This document shows positions 13,180 through 25,500 of a DNA stretch of 64,000 bases, in pieces. The translations under genes were made by a program, and so were the position numbers. Within the stretch, counting starts at the first letter, position 1. Every line of letters starts with the position of its first letter. The stretch lies in contig JAYKYS010000004.1 of NCBI GenBank assembly GCA_036924285.1, forward strand, positions 992,001 to 1,056,000, given 5' to 3'. Under the pieces are notes generated by a model that was not told where the DNA came from, did no database searches, and saw nothing but the letters and a program-made list of their open reading frames with translations. The DNA is from Asterella californica. Lineage: Eukaryota; Streptophyta; Marchantiopsida; Marchantiales; Aytoniaceae.

Positions 13180-14251
13180 TCATGCGGTCACATCCAACGT
13201 CATCGGTGCAGTCTGCTGTAGATAGATATAATTGTCAGGATGAAACATGCGAATCGATGGTTGATAATCTTCTCCTCGAATAATCGCATATCGCAACGTG
13301 TCTCTATGCTGAGCAATCACTAGATTTTCAAAAACCATAGGCATAACTCTTTGAAATGTCTCTGCTCGTTGAGAACATGCGTTCATCCACATATCCGGAT
13401 CATCAAGGTTCAACACCTCAGCAGAATCACGACGAATAGCCGAAGGTAGATCTGGATCTCGGTCATACAATAGAAAATACGGTGAGAAAGAAGCCAAAGA
13501 TGCTTGTCAGCTAAAACGGTAGCTCATAGTCAACCATGATAACTGCACATCTCAGTCTCCCGTGTGGTCCTTTTGCAAGCCATACTTGCGCAATCATCTC
13601 TTCACCGTCTGAACTACCCTCTCCGCCAAACCATCCGCCTCAGGATGGTCTCGAGATGTAGTCCTATGATCAATCAGCGCCTGATCACACAAGGCCTGAA
13701 ACTCACCAAGAAACTCGATACATTGGTCTGTCAGCACTTCAGCTGGTGCTCCAAAACGACTTAGCACTCGATCTAAGAATGCATATGCCGTCTCTTCACT
13801 CGCCTTGTCCGGTAATGCCACCAACTCAATCCACTTGGAGAAGTGCTCCACCATCACCAACACATACCGATAAGGACGTACGGTCAACGATAAAGATCTC
13901 ACAAAATCCAAACTCCAACGATAACCCAACCCCATAATCGATAAGGGGTTTTAACTGTGGAGTAGAAGCATTAAATGATGCTCGTACTCGATCACAAACC
14001 ACACGTGCGACAAACTATTACACATCGACGTGCATACCACGTCATTAATACAGTCCTTGGAGTAAGCTATGCGTACGTTTCACTCCAACATGTCTCAACT
14101 CCTCATGGGCATGTCGTACTAACTGTGCCCTCTGAGATGGATGTGGCACTATCCGTACTCTTTCATCATTCCACACTCGAAGTACATGTCGTTTTTCGTT
14201 CTCGTCAAAATCTCTTCGCTCGTTGAAGGACACGATCTCGCTCCTTGGCAC
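13180..14251 (-). pseudogene. Ty3/gypsy integrase, decayed
   Basis: On minus, 14251-14045 keeps part of the zinc-binding HHCC region (HAHEELRHVGVKRTHSLLQ). 13935-13594 is the catalytic core, with the first Asp in WSLDFVRSL, the second in EVLTDQCIEF and the Glu in GLAERVVQTVK, so the DDE triad is readable. 13497-13180 is the C-terminal part (SPYFLLYDRDPDLP). Stops and frameshifts separate the three pieces, so no single protein can be made. Confidence 0.88.
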
Positions 14252-14497
14252 TTACTGTGTCTATCAACCTAGATACTCCATTGTAGTCACATCGTCATGG
14301 ATATCTCGCTGGTCTGGTACACCATCTCCACCCTCAAGATTTGGAGATTCATCATCTACTCTCTGACCAGAGAAAGATACGACCTGATCTTCCATACTAG
14401 AGTTCATGGTCAACACACAAAGAAAAGTCAATGCATGCCACCTTGGCACTATCTCCTCATCAACCTCGTCATGTCATTGGGCCCCAGTCTGATCCTG

Positions 14498-14954
14498 CTA
14501 ACTCGTGCATAGGTTGCAACTCAACCCATTGGCATCTAGATTTGCAACTTCATGTCTATGTACTACTTGGAAGTTATACTCCAGTAAGATCAGAGCCCAT
14601 CGTGCAAGCTTCTTTGTAAGCTTGTCGGACTTCATCAACCACTTGAGCGGTTGGTTATCAGTGATGAGAATAAAAAGGTTCTCAAACAGATAACATTGAA
14701 AGTGTGCAACAATCCACACTGCAGCTAAACACTCCCCCTCGTACAAACTGTACCTCGCCTCTGCCGAATTGTTAGCGACTGACATATGCCACCACAAACT
14801 CCTTTTTCTCATCATCATGATGCGTCAGCACTGCTCCAAGTCCCAACATACTCCAATCAGTGTGCCCCTTAACGGATCTCCTCAAGATGGGAGCAGATGT
14901 CAACGTATCCTTGAGCTCTACAAAAGCTCGCTCCTGCTCATCTCTCACTGCCAC
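14498..14954 (-). pseudogene. Ty3/gypsy RNase H, decayed
   Basis: Two overlapping frames cover the domain. 14954-14772 has AFVELKDTLTSAPIL and HTDWSMLGLGAVL, and 14818-14498 has YEGECLAAVWIVAHFQCYL, LITDNQPLKWLM and ARWALILLEYNFQVVHR. This is the ordinary gypsy RNase H order directly after RT. The catalytic Asp of TDN is present; a frameshift lies near 14800. Confidence 0.88.
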
Positions 14955-15893
14955 TCCTGGTCCACCTTCATCAGCTTGGTCAATGGCTTCGTAATTGCAC
15001 TAAATCCTTTCACGTATCGACGATAGAAGTTCACCAAACCAACAAATGCTCGAACTTGACTCACATCCGTGGAGCGTGAGATACGTGCAATAGCTTCAAC
15101 CTTCGTCTGTTGAACACCCAACCCACCTGGGTAGATGGTGTGGCTCAGATATTCCACCAACTCCTGGAAGAACTTACACTTCTCAGGGTGTAACTTCAAC
15201 CCATGAGCTCTCAACCGCTCGAACACATCCCGTAAGTGTCTCTCGTGCTCCTCCACAATAGCACTATAGACTAAGATGTCGTCAATGTAACATTTGACAA
15301 AATACAATGCTCCTAAGATCCTGTCCATCACCCTCTAGAACTCAGCAGAGGCGTTCTTCAACGCAAATGATAAGAACCGCCACTCATACAAACACTCCTT
15401 ATCGTGAGAGTCAATTCTCCAGAATGCTATCTTGGACTTATCTTCTTTTCTCACTAGCAAATGATGATACCCTGCTCGAAGATCCAAAGTACTAAGACCT
15501 TCACATGCTCCACTGCATCAAAGACCTCCTCAGGTGTTAGTGGCATACTTATCGGATTTCGTCTGTCGATTGATAAGACGGTAGTCTCCACACATCCGTC
15601 TATCTGTGTAGTTGTCATACATATCCTTCTTTGCTAGCATAACTGTGGATCAAGGCTCTCTCCATGTCACTGTATCTATAAAGACGTCGGAAGATTGACG
15701 TGTCATTAGCCAAGTCGATCCGTATACCAAGTCCTTTCAAGGTACCCAAATCCTTCATACTAAAGATAAAACAATTCCTGTAGCTCTTCAGGAATCTCTG
15801 AACTCTTCGTCTCTCCTCTCCTATAAGCTTGGGTCTAATCTCTAACTCCCAAGTATCCTTTGTCACCATGCTAGAGGTAGAAGACGAAGTCAT
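14945..15893 (-). pseudogene. Ty3/gypsy reverse transcriptase, decayed
   Basis: 15893-15615 is the pre-RT region (FSMKDLGTLKGLGIRIDLAN, YRYSDMERALI). 15600-15340 holds the degraded palm (LDLRAGYHHLLV, KIAFWRIDSHD). 15331-14945 holds the catalytic YIDDILVYSA followed by LHPEKCKFF and VRAFVGLVNFYRRYVKGF. Several stops interrupt the palm. Confidence 0.88.
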
Positions 15894-17053
15894 TGACTGC
15901 TATCTTGCAGTCTATGGAGTAGTTTCCTTCTACTCACAACCAACAATCGCCACCGCCACTTTACGAAAAACTCCTGCAATCCTAACTGCAAGCTCCACTC
16001 TCTCTCCTATGACATCTCATGATGTCCAAGGATGATGAACTCCACATGCCTCGCCCCCAGTCTTTGTCTCCACCGATTCGATAGACAAAGAGCTCAGAAG
16101 TGTCCGAGTAGTAACACCCGTCGATCGCATCCGACGCTGCTCAGCCAATCCAAGACTAACAATCCATGTCAAGCACTTCAAGTCCATTGTTTGATTCAAT
16201 ACTTGACGACGTGAAGCTTCCGACACTGAAGCTACTACCATCGTATTCATAGAGAAACTCATTGCTCGCTCTCTCTCATCGGCATTGAGTTCCAACAACT
16301 ATCATAACCGAGCATCCCACACGAGCCCAAGTCCTCCATCTCTGTAAGCATGTGACGCTGGAAAGCTCAACAAAGTGGACAATGCTGCCATGGACCATCT
16401 CACTAGATTCACCACTACCATGGGTGACCTATCGACGACTCTCACTACTTGAGATCGTCGTCATGCATCCAAGATGTCATCAACTGTGAGATGCACTGAT
16501 CGTCTCACTACATCATGTAAACGTTTCAACACCTTTCACATACAAGTATCGTTGTACTTGTATGCTTATCTGCAATACCGCATATAAACTTGTGTTGACC
16601 TCTCCAAACAGCTCTAGCACACATACACCCTTTTCTGGATACAATGGAAGTCGTATCCAACGGTGATAAGGTCACAGAGTCAGTAGCAGGAACAGCCTTT
16701 TGTTCCTCTACTAGTGGTACAAAGGCTTCACTCCAAGCCTGCTGCACTAACCGATCAGCATACTGCTGCAACTCTCCACTCGAACTCCAGAGTGGAACAT
16801 CCAAGGCAGATGGTACTAACGTAGTCATGCTAGGCATGTCTTACATCTCCTCAAAGACCAGAGTATCCTCCGCATGGACATTGCTCTCCAACAACTCGAT
16901 AAGTCAAGTGATGGTCGAACTGAATCCTGCAATGGATGTCATCGTCCCTGGTGTAGGCTCCGTTGTCCAAATTCTAGCACTGAACTGCACTAGTAAGCGG
17001 CTCACTCGTCCCTCACCGGACTACCAACCTGATCTATAAGATGTTATCTCCAT
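15894..17053 (-). pseudogene. Gypsy polyprotein, region between protease and RT
   Basis: Open minus-strand stretches (16837-16526, 16298-16017), separated by stops, connect the protease with the pre-RT region. They include LQQYADRLVQQAWSEAF, GGLGLVWDARL and SLGLAEQRRMRSTGV. I recognise no domain here. Position and continuing minus frame argue that it is element sequence. Confidence 0.6.
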
Positions 17054-17425
17054 CTAATAGTCGATAACGAACCCCATAGGAGATAACACAACACCTCCAA
17101 CCAATACATCATAAGGCTCCACGGCTGTAACGATGGCCTTAGCTCTCACCATGGAGCCATCCGTAGGATGATCTGGTCGAACTCTCACCATCAGAATCTC
17201 GTGTGTCATGTGTAGAGCTGTACCTCCTGATCCCCCTAGAGATGTTTGTAGCTGGAATGGACATCTCTCCACCTCGGACTTCCTCAACCCCAAACCAATA
17301 CACGTCGTCTTTTTCAACATCAACGGTTGGGCTCCAGAGTCTAACAAGACTTTTTGTGATCGATACACTTTCTCTGAAGGTGTCACCAAACAGAAGATAC
17401 CACTTCTGTTGTCCAACAACACCAC
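17054..17425 (-). pseudogene. Retroelement aspartic protease-like domain
   Basis: A 123-residue open frame with the retropepsin-type active-site block VLLDSGAQPLML, a glycine-rich flap-like stretch (SLGGSGG), and the end PYDVLVGGVVLSPMGFVIDY. It lies upstream of RT in the normal gypsy order (gag, PR, RT, RH, INT). The domain itself is intact but sits in a broken element. Confidence 0.75.
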
Positions 17426-17896
17426 ACCTGGTGCTAAATCAGCACGGTCCGCTGGCCTAGCTGGTAACTCATCTAACCTGACAGTCGTCGCTTGTCAAGT
17501 ATCACTGGTAGCTGTCTTGATCCTCGACTCTATGGACACATCTATCGACTCTCGCTGAACCACCTCAGCATTAGAGGTGACAACATCCTCACTCTCACTG
17601 AGCGTGGTCTTCAACTGGAACACTGGAGCCAAAGCTCTCATATCCATGACTGAAAATAATGAGGCTCGCAAAACTGATGTAGCCGCCTCCAACACAAGAT
17701 TCGATATCGCATCCACAAACGTCAAAGGTTGTCTCGCATCACCCTCACTCTTGGATGTCAATGTCTCCAACTTCACTGTACCATCGATAGATTGTTTAGG
17801 AACTATAGACGTGGTCCTCAACGCCTCTGATAACGTGAATGATTGAGGAAGCATGATCTGTCTATCAGTCTCCTCGCGTTGTGGATCCAACTCCAC
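17426..17896 (-). pseudogene. Probable gag end or gag-protease linker of the gypsy element
   Basis: Minus frame 17896-17495 (about 133 residues, acidic and serine/threonine-rich) has no zinc knuckle and no recognisable domain. It is assigned only by position. The element is cut at about 17930, where plus-strand copia sequence begins. Confidence 0.4.
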
Positions 17897-17934
17897 TGAC
17901 GCACCTCGTGGCTCAAAGACACGTACTACCTACC

Positions 17935-18890
17935 ATTCATGATTTCACTTGCGTTTCGTGTCTGCATGGCAAGCAGACTCGCATGAAGTTTCCAAGTGCC
18001 GCCACTACTTGAATTCTATAATTCTTGAAATTGTCTATCTGTCATCAATTCCAGTCTGACATCAATGGTAACATTTCCCCTTGCACTTGTTCTGACTGTG
18101 AGTACTTCAGATCATGACAGATGACTACTCTCAATATATCGTTGTTTGTTTGCTACAAGAGCGATTGCTCACAGCCTTCAAGGAGTTTCACATATTCATC
18201 GAGCGTCAGACTGAAAAGAAACTCAAGACTCTGCACTCCGACAACGGTGATGAGTTCCAATCAACCCTCTTTGATGCATATTGTCAAGAGCATGAGATCC
18301 AGTGTCAGCTGACCGTTCTTGACACTCCTCAGTAGAACGGGATAGCTAAACGTGAAAATCACACATTCTTGAACTCTGTCCTAGCTATGTTGTTTTCAAC
18401 AAGATTAGATAAACATTTTTGGGATGCGGCTCTTAACTGTGCCACTTATGTTCTGAATCACTGTCCCATCAAGGTCATCGATTCTGCACTACTCTTTTTG
18501 AGCTCTCGTATGGTTGCAAGCTTCTCATTTCACATCTTTGAGTTTTTTGCTGCACAACGTTTGTCAATATTGATGAGACTCATCGCTCCAAACTAGATAG
18601 TCACTCTCCTTAGTGCATCATCCTTTGCTATAGTAGTCAAAGCAAGGCATATCATCTTCAACGCAAATCTGGTGATCATACTTTTGTTTCTCGCGATGTT
18701 CTATTTGATGAAGCTTTCCTTGCATCGACTTCATTCTCTCCTAACCTCGCTCTCAGTGCTATCACAGAGGATGCAGTTCAAAATGATGTGCACTTCTTTC
18801 ATCACCATCTCCTCCTTCAGATTCGACCCTTATCTCTTCAATGAGAGCTCTTCTTCCTCCTTTGGGTCAGTTTGTTCCATCTCCTTTTAT
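17935..18890 (+). pseudogene. Ty1/copia GAG-pre-integrase and integrase, decayed
   Basis: 17935-18010 contains the zinc-binding end of the pre-integrase domain (CVSCLHGKQTRMKFP). 18114-18335 is the integrase core (MTDDYSQYIVV, LHSDNGDEFQS), with the second catalytic Asp in SDNG. After an in-frame stop at 18333 the frame resumes with NGIAKRENHTFLNSVLAML (containing the Glu) and FWDAALNCATYVLNHCP. Farther on, FVSRDVLFDEAF (about 18690) is the usual pre-RT block. No RT follows in this orientation. Confidence 0.85.
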
Positions 18891-20420
18891 TCCACCTCTT
18901 ATCTTTGGTCATTTTGTTGCTCTGGCCTTGTCATTCTTCAGGCAGCAACCTTGGTCGCCGTTCCTCCTCTTCCCTCGACAGGATCTGTTGGAGGAGGAGG
19001 TGGTGGAAGTGCACATCATAGACCAACTCAATCTGTGGCTAGCTCATCTATCGATAGTCCACAGTCGTACAATCGATACTCCTTTCCAACTTATTCCACT
19101 ATACATTTATCTTCTCTTTTTGGAACTAAGCATAATCTCCTAACATGCTTAAAAAAAATTGAATACACTCAACATGATTTATACTATCCACAATTTATCC
19201 TTTTTTTATCATATGTGAGTTTTTCCAGTGTGAAAAATAAATAAAATATTAATCATGTTGAGTTATCACGTAAAGCTTGACTACTACATACTATTTGTGT
19301 AGGTGAATCTAAATATGTATTACCGGAAGCAAAACAACATCTTCTTCCTAACCTAAAGTAAACATAGAAGAGAAATATGACAAATATCTATACGTAAAGT
19401 TATTGTAGCATATTTAGACTTGAGAAGCATGTGTTCATTCAGAAGAAGGCAAGTCCAATGTTCTCTTGTTTGTCGGATTATATGATATTTATAGTTCTTT
19501 TTATCTCGAAGATGGTTCTTTCAAAACTATCTAATGTTGAAATTTACAACGGAAGTTTGAGACTTAGATCAAGACGGAGTGAGAACTAATTTACAGTCCC
19601 ACGATTTTCCAACCCAGACATACTAGTAAGACGATGACTTGTATAAAACATGCTTATCAAAAAATTCGAGCTAACATAAGAGTACAATTAAACCCTTGAA
19701 GTCTTAGAGTTGACCGCTAAACATAACAAGAGGTGTAGCATTGAAGACCTTAGTGTTTGTTTCAACGAGATGGGTCTTGTAATTTTTTAATGTAAATCTG
19801 TTCAATCTTTTCTTAGTGCAGTGTGCTACAATGATTTATGATTAGAGGATTTTGCATAAAATATGATGTTTGATGGACTTCTCCAACTGAGTTGCAAAAA
19901 CAATCTGTAGAATTTGAAAGGTGTATTATATATATATTCATCTCTAAATTATTGTCTTGTGTTGAACTTTAAAATAAACAGAACTTTAATTATGTCCAGT
20001 CTGAATCTACAGTTTTGAGATAAAATATTATGGTAAAAACGACCACATGTACAAAATATACATTCAGACATGTTGCTTTCAGATTATTGACATGTTGTAT
20101 AATATGATTAGTAAAAGATTTTACAATATTGTTTAATCAAATATTTGATATAAATACCAATGTTTGGTCAATAGAGTTTTGGGACTAACCCAAATCAACA
20201 GATTATACGATTTATATCATGTGGTTAACTTGTGATGATAACAATCTACTGCAGATAAAAGTTTTACATTTCACAACATTATTCAATCTCATGATATTAA
20301 CATATTTAAAATTATAAACCTATATAATAAAAATAATAATTTAGTATACATCTAAGACTAGGTTGATTTCTCTTTGAGATATTATGCATAGATATCCTTC
20401 TATGAATTCGACAAAGATGT
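18891..20420. other. AT-rich DNA, no recognisable gene
   Basis: It starts in the glycine/serine-coding linker after the copia integrase (about 18980-19060, GGA-rich) and then becomes strongly AT-rich. I see no domain, RNA gene or clear repeat. It is probably decayed transposon sequence. Confidence 0.5.
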
Positions 20421-22538
20421 ATTTAACTTGTTAGATGAACTTTAGAGGAGGAAAAAGGAGTGTAGATTTCGATGAAGGAGTGCAATTCCACTGAAAACGC
20501 AGCATCTTGTTTCGCTATAGGATCAACGACAATGGCGGCTGGTATAAATAATGGTAACGCACGGATTGACGTGAAGAGGTGCGTACGCTCACCGCACCAC
20601 GGCATCCAGCAGTCGAGAGTTCATCTATGGTCCAGCGCCTACTTTCTCCTGAAAGTTTGAACGCCGTAAAACGCACGTCCGTGAAAGGGACCACTTCATT
20701 TGAGGATCGAAGTTCTACTGTACTTCCCATACGGGAACGAGCAGACTGCGCTTTAGATGACCAACGGTAGGAGGAAACATCGCTTGCCATCCTTTCCGAT
20801 CCAGCTATACCAACTACTTATTCGTCACATCCAAGGCAGTCCCGATTCTCCTCACACATGCACCTATCCATAATCTCTCTGGAACGTGAAAGCCACAAGG
20901 CTGCACGTCGGAAAATTATCCAAATTCACTGGTGTCCTGCAAGAGACTTTCACTGATTATGGGTGATAATATGCGGTTCCGATTCTTGTCTATTCACCAC
21001 AGAACACAGATTCCCGTAGTTCGATTTTGGTCCCCAAGGTACAGCAGCTTCCTGGAATAGCTCAATACTTCTCTCGCAACCAGACAGGCCGTAACAAGTG
21101 ACACTAGCAGCTCGAAAACGAATGGTACAACTGCAGGCCGCTTGTGTCGAGATACGTTTCGCACAACAAGGCTGTTAGAACATTCCCAAACGCAGATCCA
21201 CTGAAGGCCCTCACAACATCCCAATATTGCTGCGCTATTGCAATCATACATCACGGACGTATGAGGTCATTCACTTCTTGATTACCTCTTGCAGTGATCA
21301 CAAATTACTTAGGCGTAACCTGTGGAGATGATCAACCAGTCTGCATGCACGTTCTCCCGTTGTGGTATTGCAGCTTGGTGTATGTTTGACCTGCTCCTCG
21401 GCAGATGACAATGCTGAGAAATCCTGCGTTTAAACCTCTGAAGGTGGGCACTACTTCACAAGGAGACACAGTTTGTTCCTCCCACTTGTGACTTTTGGAC
21501 AGAAGAGACTCTGCAAGGATTACATGGTCCAGGGGTAAACACCTTCTCTGCAGACATCAGCAAGAACGCCGGACTTCGGCGTTTAGACAGACAACTGTAT
21601 AATTACCACCAAAGGTTGCGTGTACGACAAATCGATACCACCTGAGCATGACGTTCCCAAGTTTTAAACTTCAGAACCTGAACTAAGATGAACAAGCTAA
21701 TAATTTGAAATGACCATGACCGTGATAGTCTCAGTCAAGCACATTTGCTTGACGGAGAATATCATGCCAACTTAATGGTATTATAGTGACATGCGAAAGC
21801 TCAAGAACGTCAATTTACAGTAATGTACATGACCATGGTCAATTTCAAGACCCTGGACAAAACTTGAACACCTCAATTAAAGTGGGCATCCAGCTGGTTG
21901 GTTAAAGCATGGGCACTGCTCATGATAGCATTAATAACAGATACTCCTTTGGGCTCTAAAGTGCTTCTTCTGCAGGTTTGTATAGGCTTCTACATTCCCA
22001 GCTAGCTTGAAAAGCTTGTCATCAGGAATCTTCCTTCCAAAGCTGGGAATAACAGCCAGCATCACTGAGTGCAACACGCCTCATGACTCCTGAATAGTTA
22101 CGAGCACCGAATGAATTTTATGTCACAGCTTCAACCAATCTTGCGAGAGCGAGAGGCATACTTCATAAGTTGCTTAACGGCAGCCCAAGACCTATCGTGC
22201 AAAACGCATGATCCACCCACGGGCTACCAACAGTAAATCGTCCATCGAGTCAACAATGGTGCTTCTTGTGTACCACTTAGTCTCCTGTCGATGGATCACG
22301 ACTGATGTCTCCCAAATGACTCAGATACTCCTCGACAATCTGGATTGTGGTTGACGGACTTGTCACAGACTTCTGCCTTCCACCGCATTTGCATCACCAG
22401 CATGTTTGAGTCAAAGATGCACACAACCATGCCGCTGCTCACACTAAGGTTCATGCTGGACTAGAATCCTCAAGGAAGGGAGCACGCAGTCTTCTTAACA
22501 ATCAGAAAAGCTTCCACTTCGTTCTTCCGAACAAACAT
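20421..22538. other. 3' flank of GIGANTEA; no confirmed gene
   Basis: Composition returns to that of the gene regions. The GIGANTEA 3' UTR must begin at 22538 and run leftwards. An ATG-started minus frame at 20790-20515 (90 residues, MASDVSSYRW...) is open but resembles nothing I know, and no partner exon was found. It could be chance or the first exon of an unrecognised gene. Confidence 0.45.
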
Positions 22539-25500
22539 TCATATTGGGATTGGGCAGCCCAGCGCACTTGCAGCATTGGCTAGCAAAGAGATAGACATAC
22601 CGCCGGCGCGACGACAGTGCACCTCCCACACAACAGATTGCTCAACATATCTTCTCCAGTTACTAGTCCCATTTTGCTCTTCCCTTTCGCCCCCTTCAGT
22701 TGACTTCTTGGAGCTGGTTGAACGAAGTGACTCCATATACAGCATATCTCTAAGCCGTGCGACACTCATCGCCCGAACATGTGTACTACTGTGAGAGAGG
22801 CACCGAACCGTTGCCGGAAGCCGCTCCTGTACATACCACAATGTGTCATTCAGGCGAAGGCAGTCGTTTTATTTTCTTAGTTCGATGACGAGAATGGACA
22901 GATAGCAAAGTTTCAAGACCAAAGGTATGAAGAGTATCTGAACCATCTGCTCCTAGATACGCTACGACAGCATGAAACTGAGATAGAGGAAACGGCGGTG
23001 AAATTACCCTGAGAAGTGCAAATAACTCATCTGCTATCTCCTCATTTGGTTCATCCCATTTCAAAGCCGCCTGCGCTGCTAGAGCTGCCGCTCCTAGGAG
23101 CTATTCGCACGTCAAGTAACAAAAATCCATTATTGTGGTCAAACCCTGCTGGTTAAGATGCTCACTAAAAGCATAAGATGAAAAACAAATACACAAGTAC
23201 ACTCCGAGAGTATCAATCTGGTACTGTAAAACTGAGGATCGAACTGCCGATATCAGACTCCTGAGTACGCGGACACTGGATTGTGATTATTCGATCATAC
23301 TACAGGAAAACAAAAGCAAAACCATCAATGCCTTATGCTGCTTTTACATATCGAAGGACTCGGATGGTGTATAGTGAAACAGCTACAACCGAAGGTAACT
23401 CACCTCTAGCTGCGGTAATTTGCAAGCTTCTCCATCCAGGGTCATACCATCCGTAGCTCGTCTAAGAAGAACCCCATCACTGACAACCACCTTCACAAGT
23501 TCCGGAAGATGCGTTGCTCGCAGGAGCTCTGACAGTAGACAGACAACACGGGTGTTGATCCTCCACAGAGACTGCTGGCTAGGTTCATCGTCCTTCCCAG
23601 TCCACGGTCGAAGCTCCGCGTCGGCCTGCCTCACAATGTCACTGTATTTTGTTACTCCACCTACGCCGATGGATCCATGAGCTGGAAAGAACTCCATGAG
23701 AACTCGACTGGTCACTGAGCCGATCTCGCGAAGCAATCTCTCACATTCCAGCCCCGAAAAGAGACTATGCAGATTGCCTAGTGTCATCTGATAATGGCCT
23801 TAACGACCGCCTACGATTACAAGCCTTAGAGAATCTTCTTTACCTGAGAGACAACGAAACCAGCAACTTTTCCGGGAAAGACAGAACAAAGGTTGCGCAA
23901 CGCCTCCACCACCTTTATGCAAAAGACAGACGGCTAAAACATAAATTAACGCTTGACACAGTGCTTTCCGAGCTGCTGATGCACAAATCAAGCACATTTA
24001 ATGGAGAGAGCAGCCGCATCACACTCTTGATTGGCCCAGTACACAATCGTATCGAACATATCTGACACTTGATTGTATGGACTGAATATACACCTGACCC
24101 CACCCGCGTTCTGCTGAAGTTCCGTCGATTGCATCAGGAGTATCCGGAGCACGCATCAGTCTTTGACAAAGTAATGCAGCGGCTCCAAGGGCCAAATGCT
24201 GCTTCCCAAGCAGCACTGATTTTAACGACCCATTCAGATTCCGGCAACGACCGTTTCGTCTATCCTTGAACAGAAGAGACGCAACGTCGGAGGCTTCCAA
24301 AGGCAAACGTTCTATCGAGTCCCCTACATGACCAATGCTTATCCTACTCGGCAATTTCTTCCCCATCTCACTGCTTCCGCCTTTCAAACTGCCGTGAAGG
24401 CAGGACAGTCTGCTCTGCTTCTGAGTTTCGTCAGTAGTATTCCAACCGTGCTCTGGTTCAGTTTTCGTCCCAAGAGTTCGGTCTGGAAACCAGAAGCCAT
24501 TTCTCCCATGGGTTGCCACGGCTACCACGTCACCATTACTCTCTATGGCTGAAAGTACAGCTGACGCCTTCACACATATTCCAGGATCCCATTTACATCT
24601 CATTATTCCTGTCAAAGAGTGCAGACAAGCTCTTGAGTGTCCAAGAAGATCTGACATGTGTGCGGCGACAACTGCATGTCCCAGAATTTCGTTTGTAGTG
24701 GTACTGCTACCATTTGTCCCAGCACCACCAAACGCATGTGATACCTCAAGTAGAAGTTCTAAGAGCCCAAGAAGTCTGTTCGTATGTTCCACAACGTTGG
24801 CAGCCCCTATAGGAAACCTGTTAGTAAAACTAGAAGGTCTCTGCCCATCGTGCATACCACTGCTACTGGCTTGTCCGTCAGAATCCGCTTTAAGGCTCAC
24901 AACGGAAGGCGGCTTCGGGATCGTAAAGTAGGCTGGAGAAAACGGAAGCATTTGCACCTCGCAAGCTAAGGCACAAACTGCTGCAATGACATACGAGTCA
25001 AAAGTTGCTACCGCACCTCGCTGCTTGCCGGCAACTTCAGAATTTCGGAATAACTCCTTTCCCCCAAACCTGTCTTCATACGTCATCGAAGAGCTTCCCC
25101 CACAACTATCTTTCCATGAATCTATCCTTTGTTCTAATCGGCGCTTTGCATCATGACTAAAACATAAACTAAGAGCTTCAGAAAGAAGCTGTGCTGAGAG
25201 ATCAGGGGAAAGGAAGGATTCTGTAAATAAACAATGCACCATTGCTCGAAGTTCTGCCATGCCTATGCTCTTAGCGCCGGTAACCCCTCCTCCCGCCTGT
25301 AAACTTACAATGGAGCCATCTTTCTGGTGCTTAACCTCATTAAGAGGAAATGTCCGCTGCAAAATTGCCTCTACTGTTGCAGAAAAAATTCGTTTCATAC
25401 AAGCTTGCGAAGGACTATCTGGAGGGAGATGTGACAAAATTCGGAATAGAGTTCGCAACAAGTTCCACGAGAGCACTAGTGGCTGCAAAGGTGTCGACAG

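Noticed and set aside
20515..20790. Minus-strand ATG-started 90-residue frame as a gene
   Set aside because: No domain, no partner exon and no conservation evidence; kept only as a remark in the 3' flank entry.
24328..24931. Plus-strand frames overlapping GIGANTEA exon 10
   Set aside because: They are antisense shadows; the minus frame carries the conserved protein.
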